DNA from: Paguma larvata
Taxonomy: Eukaryota > Chordata > Mammalia > Carnivora > Viverridae
Reading direction: 5' to 3'
DNA: 64,000 nt
NCBI GenBank assembly: GCA_030068075.1
Contig: CM057841.1
Span: forward strand, 5,651,565 to 5,715,564
Below the pieces are notes generated by a model. The model saw only the letters and a list, made by a program, of their open reading frames with translations. It was not told where the DNA came from and made no database searches. Both the position numbers and the translations under genes were made by a program. Numbering within the stretch: the stretch's first letter is position 1; the number at the start of each line of letters is the position of its first letter. Positions 1 through 11,240 of the stretch are shown here, one piece after another.

Positions 1-684
1 GTGGATGGACTCACTTCAAATCTAACTGAATGTCTTAAATAAGAAAACAGATCCACTACTGTCAAGGGAGAGCCGGTTCCATCTGCCATACGCCGAAAGA
101 GAAATTCCTTGGCCGCCTTGGCTCTCAGCCTGCCCTTCCACCTCTCCGCCCTAGCACAGCAGCAATTCCAGAAACTATGACCACGCCCCCCCCCATCCTC
201 CACCCCGGCCCTAGGGCCGAGAGAACGCAACGGTCGGACTCCCACCAGGTCGCGCCTCCCGGATCAACACAAGCTCAGGAAGCATCTCCGTGGTACGAGC
301 CCCCAGAGCGACGCTCCCGCTGCCCTGCGGAACACCGGGGGTCACAGGTCACCCACGTCTGCTTCCCAGGACCCTCAACCCAGGACGAGGAGCCGTTACT
401 ACTGCTTCACCCCCGGGAGCACAGAAGCCCAGGGCCGCAGGGGGACTCGCTCAAGGTCACGGCTTCGAGAAGGGGCGCGGTCGGAACCCGCCGTGAGGTC
501 TCGGGAGTGCGGGTCGTTATCCGCACCCGACGAGGACCGAGGGGAATTCCAGAAGCCGCACTTGTCCCTTCCACAAGGCGTCCAGCTGGGTGCCAGAAGG
601 GGGCACTTCCCCCCGTGACTCCGGCCGCCCTCCGGGGCCGGGAAACTGAGGCACAGCACGCCGCCGCCCCCCTCGCCCACTCAC

Positions 685-711
685 CTGCGCCGGGTCCACG
701 CGCGCCGCCAT
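685..711 (-). CDS. First coding exon of a KRAB zinc-finger gene (partial, continues left of window)
   Basis: The minus strand reads ATG at 711-709 followed by codons for MAARVDPAQ, then a consensus splice donor (GTGAGT) at 684-679. A nine-residue start exon of the form MAA...DPAQ, ending just before the KRAB A-box exon, is the usual beginning of KRAB-ZNF proteins of the human 19q13.43 cluster. The KRAB and finger exons must lie beyond the left edge, so the gene cannot be named. The start is supported by the CpG island, the ZNF143-type motif upstream and the donor in the right place. The product would be a nuclear DNA-binding repressor recruiting TRIM28, by family knowledge only. Confidence 0.7.
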
Positions 712-942
712 CGGACCGTGGGGACCGCAGGGCCGCCCGAGGGCGCCGTGGGGAGGTCCCAGCGGGCTCAGCCGACCCTTCCCGGGTCCCTCGCCGGCGT
801 CACCTACTCAGTCCCGAAGAGATGCGGGGAGCTCACCACCTGCCGGCACCGTCCCGCCACATCGCAAGCCTACGCCCACCCGCGATGCCGGAAGTCCCTC
901 CCCTGCCAACACGGGCCGGCAACGCCCCCTTCCTGTGGTACA

Positions 943-962
943 GCCTTCTGGGTGTTGTAGTT
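943..962 (-). promoter_or_regulatory. ZNF143/GFY-type promoter element
   Basis: On the minus strand this reads AACTACAACACCCAGAAGGC, close to the known ACTACAATTCCCAGAATGC element. It sits about 230 bases upstream of the exon-1 ATG, a plausible transcription-start position. Confidence 0.6.
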
Positions 963-1189
963 CTTGTCCTGCCTCGGGCTCCTCCCAGCAATGGTCGGCT
1001 CTTTCTAGGAGCCAAAGTGCCCAGAGGCCAGGCAGGACAAGGGCGTCGAGAAAGGGCTTGCGAAGAAGGGGGCGGGATGGGATGTTCCTAAAGGGGACGC
1101 ACCCAAATTTCCCGAATTGTGTTTTCTGCATCTTTTAATTTTAAAAGCTCCTAAAGGGGCAACTGGGCACACCGTATTGTAAATTCTTA

Positions 1190-1395
1190 AATCATGTTTT
1201 CCTGCTGCCTCAACATCCTACAAACAGACTGTCAGCACCCCACCCACGGGAGCAGGTACACCAGCGTGATGATAAGGGGGGCCCCTATCCAGGTTCCTTT
1301 TCTTGTCCTCCCCTGTGACATAGCAACATTCCAGTACATTAATAAATTCTCTTTTGTCGTTTGTCTGTGTACTCCCCACTGACTCACAATAATGA
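1190..1395 (+). repeat. LTR-like fragment related to the core of the inverted duplication
   Basis: The block starting CTGCCTCAACATCC and carrying CACCCCACCCACGGG aligns loosely with the segment at 16634 and with the reverse complement of 55345, and ends in an AATAAA-type signal. It is probably a diverged copy of the same LTR family. The family name is not recognised. Confidence 0.4.
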
Positions 1396-1409
1396 GACTT
1401 GCCCAGGTG

Positions 1410-1426
1410 TCTCTCTCTCTCTCTCC

Positions 1427-1459
<33 letters not shown>

Positions 1460-1462
1460 TTC
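1410..1462. repeat. CT-rich microsatellite
   Basis: Almost pure (CT)n with a few CC interruptions, followed by TCTCCTCCTCACC. It may be the tail of a degraded SINE. Confidence 0.85.
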
Positions 1463-2455
1463 TCCTCCTCACCTGCTTGGTTGAGCCAGTTCCCGCGCTC
1501 CATCTGGCCTCCCATCTAGCTCTCTGTATGGGGTGTGGTGCCTCCCTCTTCTAGGAGCTTTGAATGTTATATAGATCCTTTAATTTCAGATACCCTTGAG
1601 AGTATAATTTACACAGCTTTGTAGTGTTGCTTAAAGACTCCCATTCACGGTATGGGGGAGTAATACAAGATATCATAATGTTACAATGCTACTTATATAC
1701 AAAGTACCTTCCTCACATCTTGTAAATAATAAACATTATCTCATTGCTCTTCAAATGCACTCGGACTGAAGCTTTAGAGTCAACTTTGTGACTTTCAGTA
1801 CGTTGCCTCAGGGTCTAGAGAGAAAAGACTTCACACAGGGCCCTTACTGGGACGTTGGAGAGGAAAATGTGTGTCCCTGAAACGGGGGAATAGTGAAAAT
1901 TTTGTTTTCTCTACATTTTTAAATAAATTTGTGGAGTTTCTCCAAATTTTATGTGGAACATATGGAGGAGATTGAATTTACCTAAAATGAGAGAGGTTTG
2001 ACATAAAGTATAATTTTAAGCTTATTCAAGTATTTTTATATTTATTCTGCCCCTTCTATTTTTAAAAAATATTTTCCCTAAAAGTAAGACATGATATTAT
2101 AGATTCCAATCAGCAGAACAGAAACCCAAAGAAACACCTGAACGCACAGGCTGCAATGTGTCATGAAGCGCATGCTTTCTATAGTTGGGCAACCAAACGT
2201 TACCAGTCTTCAACCATCTGCAGGTCAAGCCTTTATAGTCAATTTTTTAGGGTTTGGTATGTGTGGTTAAGGGACAAGGAAGATGAGAGTTCAGCTAGGG
2301 GCATGACAAGGGTAGCAGATGAGGAAGGTCATAAGGAAGCAGGTGATGTGGCATTTTGTGGAAATTCTTCCCTGCATGGGTACCTCTTGGTATTCTAACC
2401 CCAGCAATCCTGTTTTTCCTCTCATTTGTTTCTAACTGAATTTCCTGACACAGAC
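1463..2455. other. Unassigned intergenic sequence
   Basis: AT-rich, without recognisable coding potential or a repeat that can be named with confidence. The short open frame at 2156-2398 has no family features. Confidence 0.5.
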
Positions 2456-2459
2456 ACTG

Positions 2460-2815
2460 CTGTGGGCTGAATGTGTCCCCTTCGCTTCGTAAGTTGAAAA
2501 CCTAATGCTTAATGTGATGGCGTTAGGAGATGGAATCTTTGGGAAGTGATTAATTCATGAGGGCTCTGTCTTAATTAATGAGATGAGTACCTTTATAAAA
2601 GAGACCCCAGAAATTTCCCTTGCCCCTTCCACCATGTGAGGACATAGCAAGAAGAAGGCTGTCCGTGAACTGGAAAATGAGCTCTCACTAGACACTAAAT
2701 CTGCCACCGTCTTGATCTTGGACTTCCAGCCTCCAGACCTGTGAGGAATAAATTTCTGTTGTTTACAAGCCACTCAGTCTATGGTATCTCCTTATAGCAT
2801 CCCTAACAAAGACGT
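2460..2815 (+). repeat. MaLR-type LTR (MLT1-like), plus orientation
   Basis: Starts GTGGGCTGAATGTGTCCCC and ends with GACTTCCAGCCTCCAGA, AATAAATTTCTGTTGTTTA and CCACTCAGTCTATGG. These blocks in this order are typical of MLT1-class MaLR LTRs. No partner LTR is seen. Confidence 0.75.
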
Positions 2816-3880
2816 ACAATTTGCTTAAAAATCTTAGACTTACCTGAAACCCCTTGCCCAATGTTTCTTCCTGCTGTGATAGTGGCTACTATGATCACAG
2901 TCTGAGCACGTGTGCAAAGGAGGCCATTTTATCCCTGAGATAAACATTTGGTTATTGTTTGAGGATGATGTTGGTGATCCAAATAGTTATTCTGAAAATA
3001 ACTAAATAGAGCAAAGGTATCAAGCTATTTCTTCCCTTTCCTGCACAGACTATATTTTGAGGTAACTGAGTAGTTTATGGAAAATTCTTTAATCTTCTCT
3101 AGAATTTCTAGCTAATAAATGCAGAAATAGCAATAGAAGCGGAGTACAAATGTTTCGACTGTGTACAATCAACTATCCAATGATTTTCATTGAATGCTCA
3201 CATGATAGAAGATGCATGTAGAATTGGTATTGGATAGAAAACACTAATAACATTAGGACCCATCACAAAAGAGAGACACCCAGACAGCAGAGCAGACTTA
3301 CTTGAGGCAGTCATAATTTCTCAGCACTGTGTGTGGTGGAGTACTATGGCCAGAGGCTGAATCTGAATTTCAAACTTGTTTGTATGACAAGACTATTAAG
3401 TGAAATTGGGGATGTTGGAATATGAGCTCCAAGGTGCATTTGAGACATTCAAGTGAAGACATCAGATTGAGGATATGGGGGTACATTTGGAACAGACTCA
3501 GGAGCTTCGTTATGGTTGGATATGGGCACTTACTGACTGGCTAGGTGGCCTGAAGGATGAATAGAGGGGAGAGGCCACAACATGGCAGTGAAGCCAATCC
3601 ATTCACTTGATGGCTTCAGCTGCCTCTGCAGTTGGATGTGAAATAGTTAAGGCTAAATATCATATTGTGTTTTGATGACACAAAAGCCAAGGAGACACGG
3701 TGGAAGAGAATTCCTTTGAGAGTCTGGTGAGCAAAGAGGAAGATAAATAAATGAATGGAGAATGTGAGAAAGGGTGAGGTGCAGAGTATAGTAAAATGGT
3801 AATTTCAAGAAATATCTTTTTTCTCAAATTAGGAAGACAGTCTACAAGAAAATGTATATTATTTGTTATGATTAATAATA
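2816..3880. other. Unassigned intergenic sequence
   Basis: No gene, RNA or clear repeat recognised. Base composition is like the surrounding non-repetitive DNA. Confidence 0.5.
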
Positions 3881-4960
3881 TTGCTTGGGTAATTCTAAAG
3901 TCTATTTTGTCTGATATAAGTATTGCTAACCCAGCTTTCTTTTCACTTCATTTGCATGGCAAATGCTTTTTCACTCCTTCACTTTCAATCTGCAGGTGTC
4001 TTTTGGTCTGACAGGAGCCTCTTGTAGGCAGCATGTAGATGGGTCTTGCTTTTTGATCCATTCCATCACCTTGCTTTTCATCGGAACATTTAGTCCATTC
4101 ACATTCTAATTAATTGTTCATAGGTATGTGCTTATTCCCATTTTGTTACTTGTTTTATGGGTTTTTTTCCTCTGTTCCCGTCTTCCTTTGTTCTCTTCTC
4201 TCATCGTTTGCTGGCTTTCTTTAGTGATATAGATTCCTTTCTCTTTATTTTCTGTGTATCTACTATCAGTTTTTAATTTGTGGTTACCATTAGGCTTGTA
4301 TATAATATCTTATGCATATAGCAGTCTAAATTAAATTGATGGTCACTTAAGGTTAGACCCATTCTAAGAGCACTAATTTTTTACTCCTCTCTTCCTGACA
4401 GTTTAAGTATATGGTGTCCTACTTTACATCCTTTTATTTTGTGAATAGCTTGACTGGTTTTTATATACTTTACCACTTTTGTGCTTCCTATTTTTCTTAC
4501 TCTTGCTTCTTTCCTTTCCACTCTAAGAATCCCCTTTAATATTTCTTGTAAGGCTGGTTTAGGGGTGATGAGTGCCTTTAACTTTTGTCTGGGAAAATCT
4601 TTCTCCTTCCATTCTGAACGATAGCCTTGTTGGCTAAGGTGCAGGTTTTATCTTTCAGCACTTTGAAAGTATCACGCCACTGCCTTCTGTCCTGCTAAAT
4701 TTCTGCTAAAAAATCAGCTGATAGCCTTACGGGGTTTCCCTTATATGTAACTCTTTTCTTTTCTCTTGCTACTTTAAAATTTTTCTTTACTGCTACTTTT
4801 TGCCATTCTAGTTACTCTGTGTTCTGGTGTGTACCTCCTTGGGTTGATTTTGTTGGGGGCACTCTGTGCCTCCTGGGTCTGGATTTCTGTTTCCCTCCGC
4901 AGGTTCAGGAAGTCTCTGACAAATCCAGAACATGGTAGATTCTGACAATGACTAAGAAAC
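3880..4960 (-). repeat. L1-type fragment (ORF1/5' portion), antisense
   Basis: Contains the pattern CTTGTAGGCAGCATGTAGATG, a segment about a region set 'in the forward sense' as GCATTTAGTCCATT-like, and the block CACGCCACTGCCTTCTG, all common in the antisense strand of mammalian L1/HAL1 upstream regions. All frames are broken. Confidence 0.65.
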
Positions 4961-5447
4961 TTCAAGAAACATATAGTCTAAGAATTAGACAACTGGTTCT
5001 TATAAGTTAGTAGGGACCAGACACATCTAGGAAAAGCCATATAGATCCATTTTGGATCTAAATGCCTTAAAGAACAAACATTTAGGAAAATTGAGAAAAC
5101 AGAGCACTGACAACATATTTTATGACACTTCATGCAGTCTGAAGAGATTATGCACTGAGTGAGAATATGTTTAGATTATAAGGAAAACAATCCAGTAATG
5201 TGAGTGGGGGCAGAGGAAACAAAAACACCCAAGAATTTATTGATGATGAAAGACTTGGGTTGGGATTGTGAGGCGTCATGACACATTTCCTTTTATGTAT
5301 ATATTTGAAAATATCCATTGCAAAGGGTAAAATATGTCTTTTTATCATTTTTATGTTAGGAAGGATGCATTAAAAAGAGCAGAAGAAACCTTTGATTTCA
5401 GGCGGTAAGCATGTATCAAAAACACAAATTGTACACTTCATTTCAAT
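4961..5447. other. Unassigned sequence with a possible L1 3' scrap
   Basis: Only the short block AAATTGTACACTTCATTT near 5415 resembles an L1 3' end. Nothing else is recognised. Confidence 0.4.
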
Positions 5448-5650
5448 TCTTAAAATATTACTTATTTTTGAGAGAGACACAGAGCACAAGCAGCGGATGA
5501 GTAGAGAGAGAGGGAGACACAGAAGCCGAAGCAAGTTCCAGGCTCTGAGCTGTCAACACAGAGCCCAGTGGGGGCTCGAACCCGAGAACCATCGCATCAT
5601 GATCTGAGCCGAAGCTGGATGCTTAACTGACTGAGTCACCCAGGCGCCCC
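5448..5650 (-). repeat. Felid tRNA-Lys SINE, antisense
   Basis: Ends in CCAGGCGCCCC, the complement of the SINE head, and begins at the A-tail side with TTATTTTTGAGAGAG. Nearly complete and moderately diverged. Confidence 0.9.
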
Positions 5651-5814
5651 TAAACAACTTCATTTAACTTTTCTTATAGCATAGTAGAAACATTTCAGAA
5701 ATGAATATTAACACCCTAAACCTTTTAGGTTACATATTAGGCTAATGTTCAAGTTTATTGTCTTAAATTTCTTGAAATATTTTCCTGTATAAAGTTAACA
5801 CAATAAAGACTGAA

Positions 5815-6010
5815 GTCCACAGCTGAATTTGAATTTAGATTCTGAAGCTTAACTGTTGGTCTTTGGGCTAATAAAGAGAGCCTTGGTTTCCTAGTTTATA
5901 AAATGGATATGGTAACAACCTACTTCTGGAGTCATTTTGAGGATTAAGTGAATTAATCAGCAATAATTGCTTATGTCAGGGATTTATATGTATTTAATAA
6001 GTTACAACTA
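5815..6010 (+). repeat. MIR SINE, plus orientation
   Basis: The order TTGGTTTCC, TAAAATGGATATGGTAAC, ACCTACTTC, GAGGATTAAGTGAATTAAT follows the MIR core and 3' part. Old and diverged. Confidence 0.75.
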
Positions 6011-6499
6011 TTATAATATTCTCAGGGATGGGGTAGGAAAGAAGTGTTTAAATATGCTATTTATTGTTATTTGGACATTTAATAGCAAAATTTTAAGGTA
6101 TTAGATGACAGTTCATTAAGGAAAAGCTTTTAATTTCGTTCGAGCCATGTCACACACGAGTGGTTATTCATGTCACAAATTCTTCAGGGTGGATGACAGG
6201 ATAATGAATTCATGGGAAAGTTATGCTATGTTTGAATGTCGTTTTCCATTCTTTTTGATCTTTATCACTCTATTGTTCAAAAACCATTACTTCCTCATTT
6301 TAGTTTGTAGTGTTTTGACTACTTATGAAATTCTAAATTTACCAAAATATACCTATGTTTATAAAAGCAGAAGGACAGCTCTTCCTTACAGTAAAACTCC
6401 AATTAATAAATGTGGGTGGAGTGGTAGAACTAGAAAGCTGAAAAGTAAGCAAACGGTGTTAAAAGTCATTTCATTAAAAATAAACAAGTGGCAAATAAA

Positions 6500-7435
6500 T
6501 ATAAAAAATCCTTAGTTCTGAAACAGGAGAGAACTGATATTAAAACCATAGTGAGTTGCTATTACACTCTTATTAAAACAGCTAAAATTTAAAAAGACCA
6601 TGGGGGTACCTGGGGGGGCTCAGTCGATTAAGCGACTGATTTTGGCTCAGGTCATGAGCTCACAGTTCGTGGGTTCGAACCCCACATCGGCTTCTGTGCT
6701 GACAGCTCAGAGCCTAGAGCCTGTTTCAGATTCTGTGTCTCCCTCTCTCTCTCTCTCGAAAATAAATAAACATTAAAAAAATCAAATTTAAAAAGACTGA
6801 CAATACCAAGTATTGGCAAAATGTGGAGCAACAGGAGCTCATGTACTGCTGGTGCGAACACAGATGGGCATAACCAGCTTAGATGACGTTTGGCAGTTTC
6901 TTAAATATTGAAACATTCACATTCTCTGAAGTGTTGGTATAAGAGAAACAAAACACATATCATATAAACAATCATATGCCTATGTTCATTGAAGGTTTCT
7001 TTCTAACAGCACTTAACCGGAAACAATCCAATTGCCCATTAACAAATGAATGGATAAAACAAATAGTGGCAAATCCGTAAAGTAGGATAGTACTCAACAA
7101 TAAGAAAAATAAACATTTAGATAAGCAACACTGAGGAATCTCAAAATAATTTTGCACTATGGAAAATATCAGAAAAGAGTAGACACTTTATGATTCATGT
7201 AAATTCTGGACAATGCAAAATAATATGTTAAAGACAGTAAATCACTGGATCCCTGTAGGTCTGGTAAGGACAAGGAGAAAGTATAAAAGGGCATGAGGTA
7301 CATCATAGTTGTTCATTGTCATGATTATGATGATTTTACGGTTTATACATATGACAAAAAAATTCAAATTGTACACCTTAAATATGTATAGATTATTGCA
7401 TGTCAATTATGCCTCAAAGTTTCTTAAAAAAATAG
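6500..7435 (+). repeat. L1 3' end (ORF2 C-terminus and 3'UTR), plus orientation, split by a SINE
   Basis: Recognisable pieces are GGCAAAATGTGGAGCAAC, CAATTGCCCATTAAC-type text, and a terminal block with AATTGTACACCTTAAATATG and ATTATGCCTCAAAG. The SINE at 6602-6781 interrupts it. No open frame survives. Confidence 0.7.
6602..6781 (+). repeat. Felid tRNA-Lys SINE inside an L1
   Basis: Head with ACCTGGGGGGGCTCAGTCG, CT-rich run at about 6740, and tail AAATAAATAAACATTAAAAA. The head carries extra G bases compared with the usual GGGTGGCTCAG. Confidence 0.92.
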
Positions 7436-7438
7436 TCC

Positions 7439-7556
7439 AGGGGCACTTGGGTGGCTCAGTTGGTTAAGCGCCCGACTCTTGATCTCAGGGTCATGAGTTC
7501 AAGCCCTGCATTGTACCCTGTGCTGAGTGTGAAGCATACTTAAAAAAATAAATCGT
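7439..7556 (+). repeat. Older short carnivore SINE
   Basis: Head GGGGCACTTGGGTGGCTCAG but lacking the CT-rich middle. It ends directly in TTAAAAAAATAAAT, like the shorter, older carnivore SINE forms. Confidence 0.85.
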
Positions 7557-9002
7557 TCAAAATAAAAACTCTGAATTGCCCGCTTTTTGGAAACCAACAG
7601 GTTTAACAACCTAATACTCCACTCTGTTTTCTCTTATTCCTGAGAAGTTGCCCTGAAGCAGTGCAGGAAACACTAGTGAGCAACGGGAGCTGTTCTAACC
7701 TGGGACAGATGGAACACTGTCCGGACCACAAAAGCCACACCTCTGTCATTTCTCTGCCTTTAGAACAAGGTGAACAGCCCAGGAAGACAATGAGAATTCA
7801 CAACTCTTCAGATTATCTGCTCTCCCAAGGACTTCGGCCACAGGAGATACACAGCTGTGGCGGCCCTGGAATTCCTCACAATCATAGTCACTGGAACATT
7901 TATGGACGCACTTTCAGAAGAGGCATGTACCATCTGGTTTGCTTCAGGTCCCTCCCCTGCCTGTTAATCACATCGAAGATATTAGTACAAATTACGGTTG
8001 AAACCTGGCTCCTGTTGTCTGAGGGTGATGCCAGTCTTCAGAATTAGAAACATCGGGACACTTGACTCCTTTGTAGAACCCAGTGAAAAGCTTCCCCTCA
8101 ACAGCACACTCCAGGAGCAAGAGAATAGATTCATGACACTCCTAAAGGCACCGGAGCTTGGCAAAACAAGGGACCCCTCCTTAGAGTTTCCTATGATCTC
8201 CCCGAGCATGGAGTCCACAAATTAGGACTGTGAAGCACCACACTGGTTCCTGGGTCTTGTGCAGCAATGCAAATTAGGCTAAAACCAGAACGAGAGCTAC
8301 TCTCAGTCCTTATGTTGTCCCTGCTGAGGTGCACAAAGCTGGGGCCCCCACGAAAGCACATCCACAGAGCACAATTCTGTTTTCCACCTACCCCAAACAG
8401 TGAACACAACCCCAAGATTAAAGGTAGACCAAACAACAAGGGCTTTACTACTGCACAAGCCAGAGCACTGAAGCAGATAGTTACTGGGTGATGACCTGAA
8501 GGCTAGAGAAATCAACTCCAAACGTCATGTAGAACCAACAATTTCCATGAAACAGGTAAGCAGTCCCTGCAAGCCTCCAGCAGAGCCCACTCTTGGCCCA
8601 AACTGGGTCATATTCACACTTAATCAGAAAAGGGCAAAGACTACTCAGGATTTCCTCCAGGGAATGGGAAAGAGCACAGACATGTGCCTGGCCTTAGGCA
8701 TGCTGGGGTGCCTGATGAAACACTGTACCAGGTGGGAGAGGTGGGATGGCTTCTACCGAAGACACTGACAGGGGGAGAATTCGGGTAAGGGCCCTGGGTG
8801 GTTTGGAAAGTGCAGTGCAGTCCCTGGAAGCCTCACACATGCCTATCAACTCGGGGGGATTTCACCCCCTCTGGACACTTGGAAGTATGAGGTTTAACTT
8901 GAGGCTCGTAGGTCCCTCACACAACTATTTATGGCCATCAGAGTGAACAGGGCATGGCATGTTTCCTTCAAATCTAAGCCCATCTTCAAATGTGGACTCT
9001 CT
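7557..9002 (-). other. Unassigned; possible 3' flank or UTR of the adjacent zinc-finger relic
   Basis: Non-repetitive and relatively GC-balanced. It lies immediately downstream, on the minus strand, of the zinc-finger exon, and no known coding family is recognised. Several overlapping short frames run here on both strands but none has domain features. Confidence 0.4.
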
Positions 9003-10535
9003 GGTGCTAAACAACATTAGAGGTTGGAATGAAGGATTTCCTGTATTTCCTGTATTCACGGGCCCTCTCTATGCTGTGAAATTTTTGGTGGAGATTGAGG
9101 CTAGAGCGTTGACTAAAGGATTTGCCACATTTGCTGCATTCTTAAGGTCTTTCTCTAGTGTGAACTACCTGGTGTTGAATGAGAACAGATTTTTGCCTAA
9201 AGGATTTTCCACATTGGCCACACTCATAAGGCCTTGCTTCGGTGTGAATGTTGCAGTGCTGAATAAGGCTGGTGCTTCGACTGAAGGATTTCCCACATTC
9301 CTGACACGTATAAGGCCTTTCTCCAGTGTGAATTCTTTGGTGTTTAGTGAAAACAGCTCTTCTGCTAAAGCATTTCCCACACTGGCCACACTCAAAAGGC
9401 CTTGCTCTGCTGTGAATTCGCTGGTGTTCAACAAGGCTGTAGCTTTGTTTAAAAGATTTCTCACATTCAGTGCATTCATAAGGCCTTTCCCCAGTGTGAC
9501 TTCGGTTGTGCCGATAAAGTTTGGATTTGGAGCCAAAGGCTTTCCTACATTCTCCACACTTGTAAAGTCTTTTACTGGTGTGAACTCTCTGGTGTCTAAT
9601 GAGGGCAGCTCTTTGTCTAAAGGACTTCCCACACTGGACACACACATAAGGGCTTGCTGTGGTGTGAATTATCCGGTGTTGAACAAGGGTGAAGCTTTGT
9701 CTGAAGAATTTCCCACATTCACTCCACTCATAAGGCTTTTCTCCAGTGTGTGTTCTCTGGTGCCTCACAAGATTGGATCTGCACCCAAAGGCCTTCCCAC
9801 ATTCCTCACACACAAAAGGCCTTTCTCTGCTGTGGATTCTGCAGTGTTCAATAAGGTTGGAGCACTGAGTGAAGGATTTCCCACATTCACCACATTTATA
9901 TGGCTTTTCTCCACTGTGAACTCTGTGGTGTATAATGAGGGTTACTCTCAGCCTAAAAGATTTTCCACACTCGCTGCACTCGTAAGGCCTTTCTCCAGTG
10001 TGGGCTTTCTGGAGCTGAACAAGTGAGTACTTGCGGTGAAAAGCTTTCCTATATTTGCTAGATTTATAAACCCTTTTTCTAGTAGAGACTCTTGGGTGGT
10101 GAACAAGACTGTGTTTGTGGCTGGTAGCTTTCCCACATTCATGTGATTTGTAATGACTTTCTCCACCAGGAAAGGCCTCCCTGCCCATGGTGATTTTGTT
10201 TGGTTTCTTACTGTTGAGAATGACCTGGTGCTGGAGAAAGCCCAATGTAGCCAGGAACTCCTTTCCAACCTTCCTCCAGGTGAAGGGATTCCTGGACACA
10301 TGCAATATGCAGCTCTTTATAAATTAAGCCCTGCCCATATCCCTCATCCACGAATAGTTTCTGCCCAGGTAGATCGGTCAGGTGCAAAATGTCTTTCAGG
10401 ATTGGGACACATTTCTCACAGGGGTGACTCTTCTGGGTGGATGGACCTGCTTTGGAGTCCTGACCTGTGACAAAACTTCTACAGAAACATTCTGTTCATA
10501 AGGTGTCTCTTCATCCTCCATTCTGTGCCAACAAA
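9003..10535 (-). pseudogene. Decayed KRAB-type C2H2 zinc-finger gene, terminal exon (ZNF551-like)
   Basis: On the minus strand a splice acceptor (TTTTTCAG ending at 10536) is followed by codons CWHRMEDEETPYEQ, the standard opening of the last exon of 19q13.43 KRAB-ZNFs. One G appears missing near 10450, which throws the frame off. The homologous reading then continues in another frame (SHPCEKCVPILKDILH) and returns to the original frame near 10325, just after an in-frame TAA. From there a 388-codon stretch carries about twelve C2H2 units. The first two have lost cysteines, one has Cys to Trp (YEWSEC), and nine look intact. The frame stops at 9142-9144, yet a further good finger (ECSKCGKSF...) follows in frame. 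The SHYK...HECGKATSHKHSLV segment resembles my recollection of ZNF551. No KRAB exon was found to its right. A diverged but functional gene is the alternative, made unlikely by two frameshifts. Confidence 0.78.
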
Positions 10536-10987
10536 CTGAAAAAGTAGAAATACTGATGAATCATGCTGACTATGGTGGGAAAGTATTAATCATGTTTTTT
10601 TTTTAACTTTCTGTATAATATGATGTTTTTACATTTTATAAAATCTTGATGGTAGAGAAGACAGTGGACCTGAACAACACTGTAGACCTAATGGAGCTAA
10701 CAGACATATACGGAACATTCCACTGAACGGCAGAATACACATTCTACTCAAGAGTGCAGGGAACATTCTCTAGGATAGATTATATGCTAGGCTGCGAAAC
10801 AAGTCTTAACAAATCTAAGAAAACTTTGAAAAAATATCAGGTATCTTTCCTGACCAAAATGCAATGGAAAGTAGAAATGAATAACAGGAGGATAACTAGA
10901 AAATTCAAAAATATGTGGAAATTAAAGAATATACTCTTGAACAACCAGTGAGTCAAAGATAAAATCAAAAAAGAAATAAAATATCTT

Positions 10988-11240
10988 GTGGTGCCTGGGC
11001 GGCTCAGTTGGTTGGGCATTTGACTTTGGCTCAGGTCATGATCTCACAGTTTAAATTTAATTTTAATTAAATTTAATTTTAATTAAATTTTGAGTTCGAG
11101 CCCTGCATCAAGCTCTGTGTTGACAGCTCAGAGCCTGGAGCCTGCTTTGGATTCTGTGTCTTCTTCTCTCTCTGCCTCTCCCCTGTTCATGCTCTGTCTG
11201 TTTCTCTCTCTCTCTCAAAAATAAAGATTAAAAAAAAAAG
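10988..11240 (+). repeat. Felid SINE with an internal AT-rich expansion
   Basis: Head GGTGCCTGGGCGGCTCAG, then after GATCTCACAGTTT a run of alternating AATTT/AATTAA units at about 11050-11092 not present in other copies, then the normal body and tail. Confidence 0.88.

Larger units (their letters stand above)
180..1090. promoter_or_regulatory. CpG-island promoter of a KRAB zinc-finger gene
   Basis: GC-rich, CpG-dense block at the left edge. It holds the first coding exon at 685-711 (minus strand) and, about 240 bases upstream of that exon, a ZNF143/GFY-type element at 943-962 (TTCTGGG...TGTAGTT, the reverse of ACTACAA...CCCAGAA). This element is common in TATA-less KRAB-ZNF promoters. No TATA box is seen. 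Transcription is inferred to run leftward because the exon and its splice donor are on the minus strand. The long open frames across the block look like a by-product of its GC content. Confidence 0.75.

Noticed and set aside
177..1091. A 304-codon open frame on the plus strand across the left CpG island
   Set aside because: Proline/arginine-rich, no domain, and antisense to a plausible KRAB-ZNF exon 1. Long open frames are expected in GC-rich DNA.
8959..10026. A 355-codon plus-strand frame overlapping the zinc-finger exon
   Set aside because: It is the antisense of the C2H2 repeats. The regular finger codons leave the opposite strand open by chance, and the protein has no family features.
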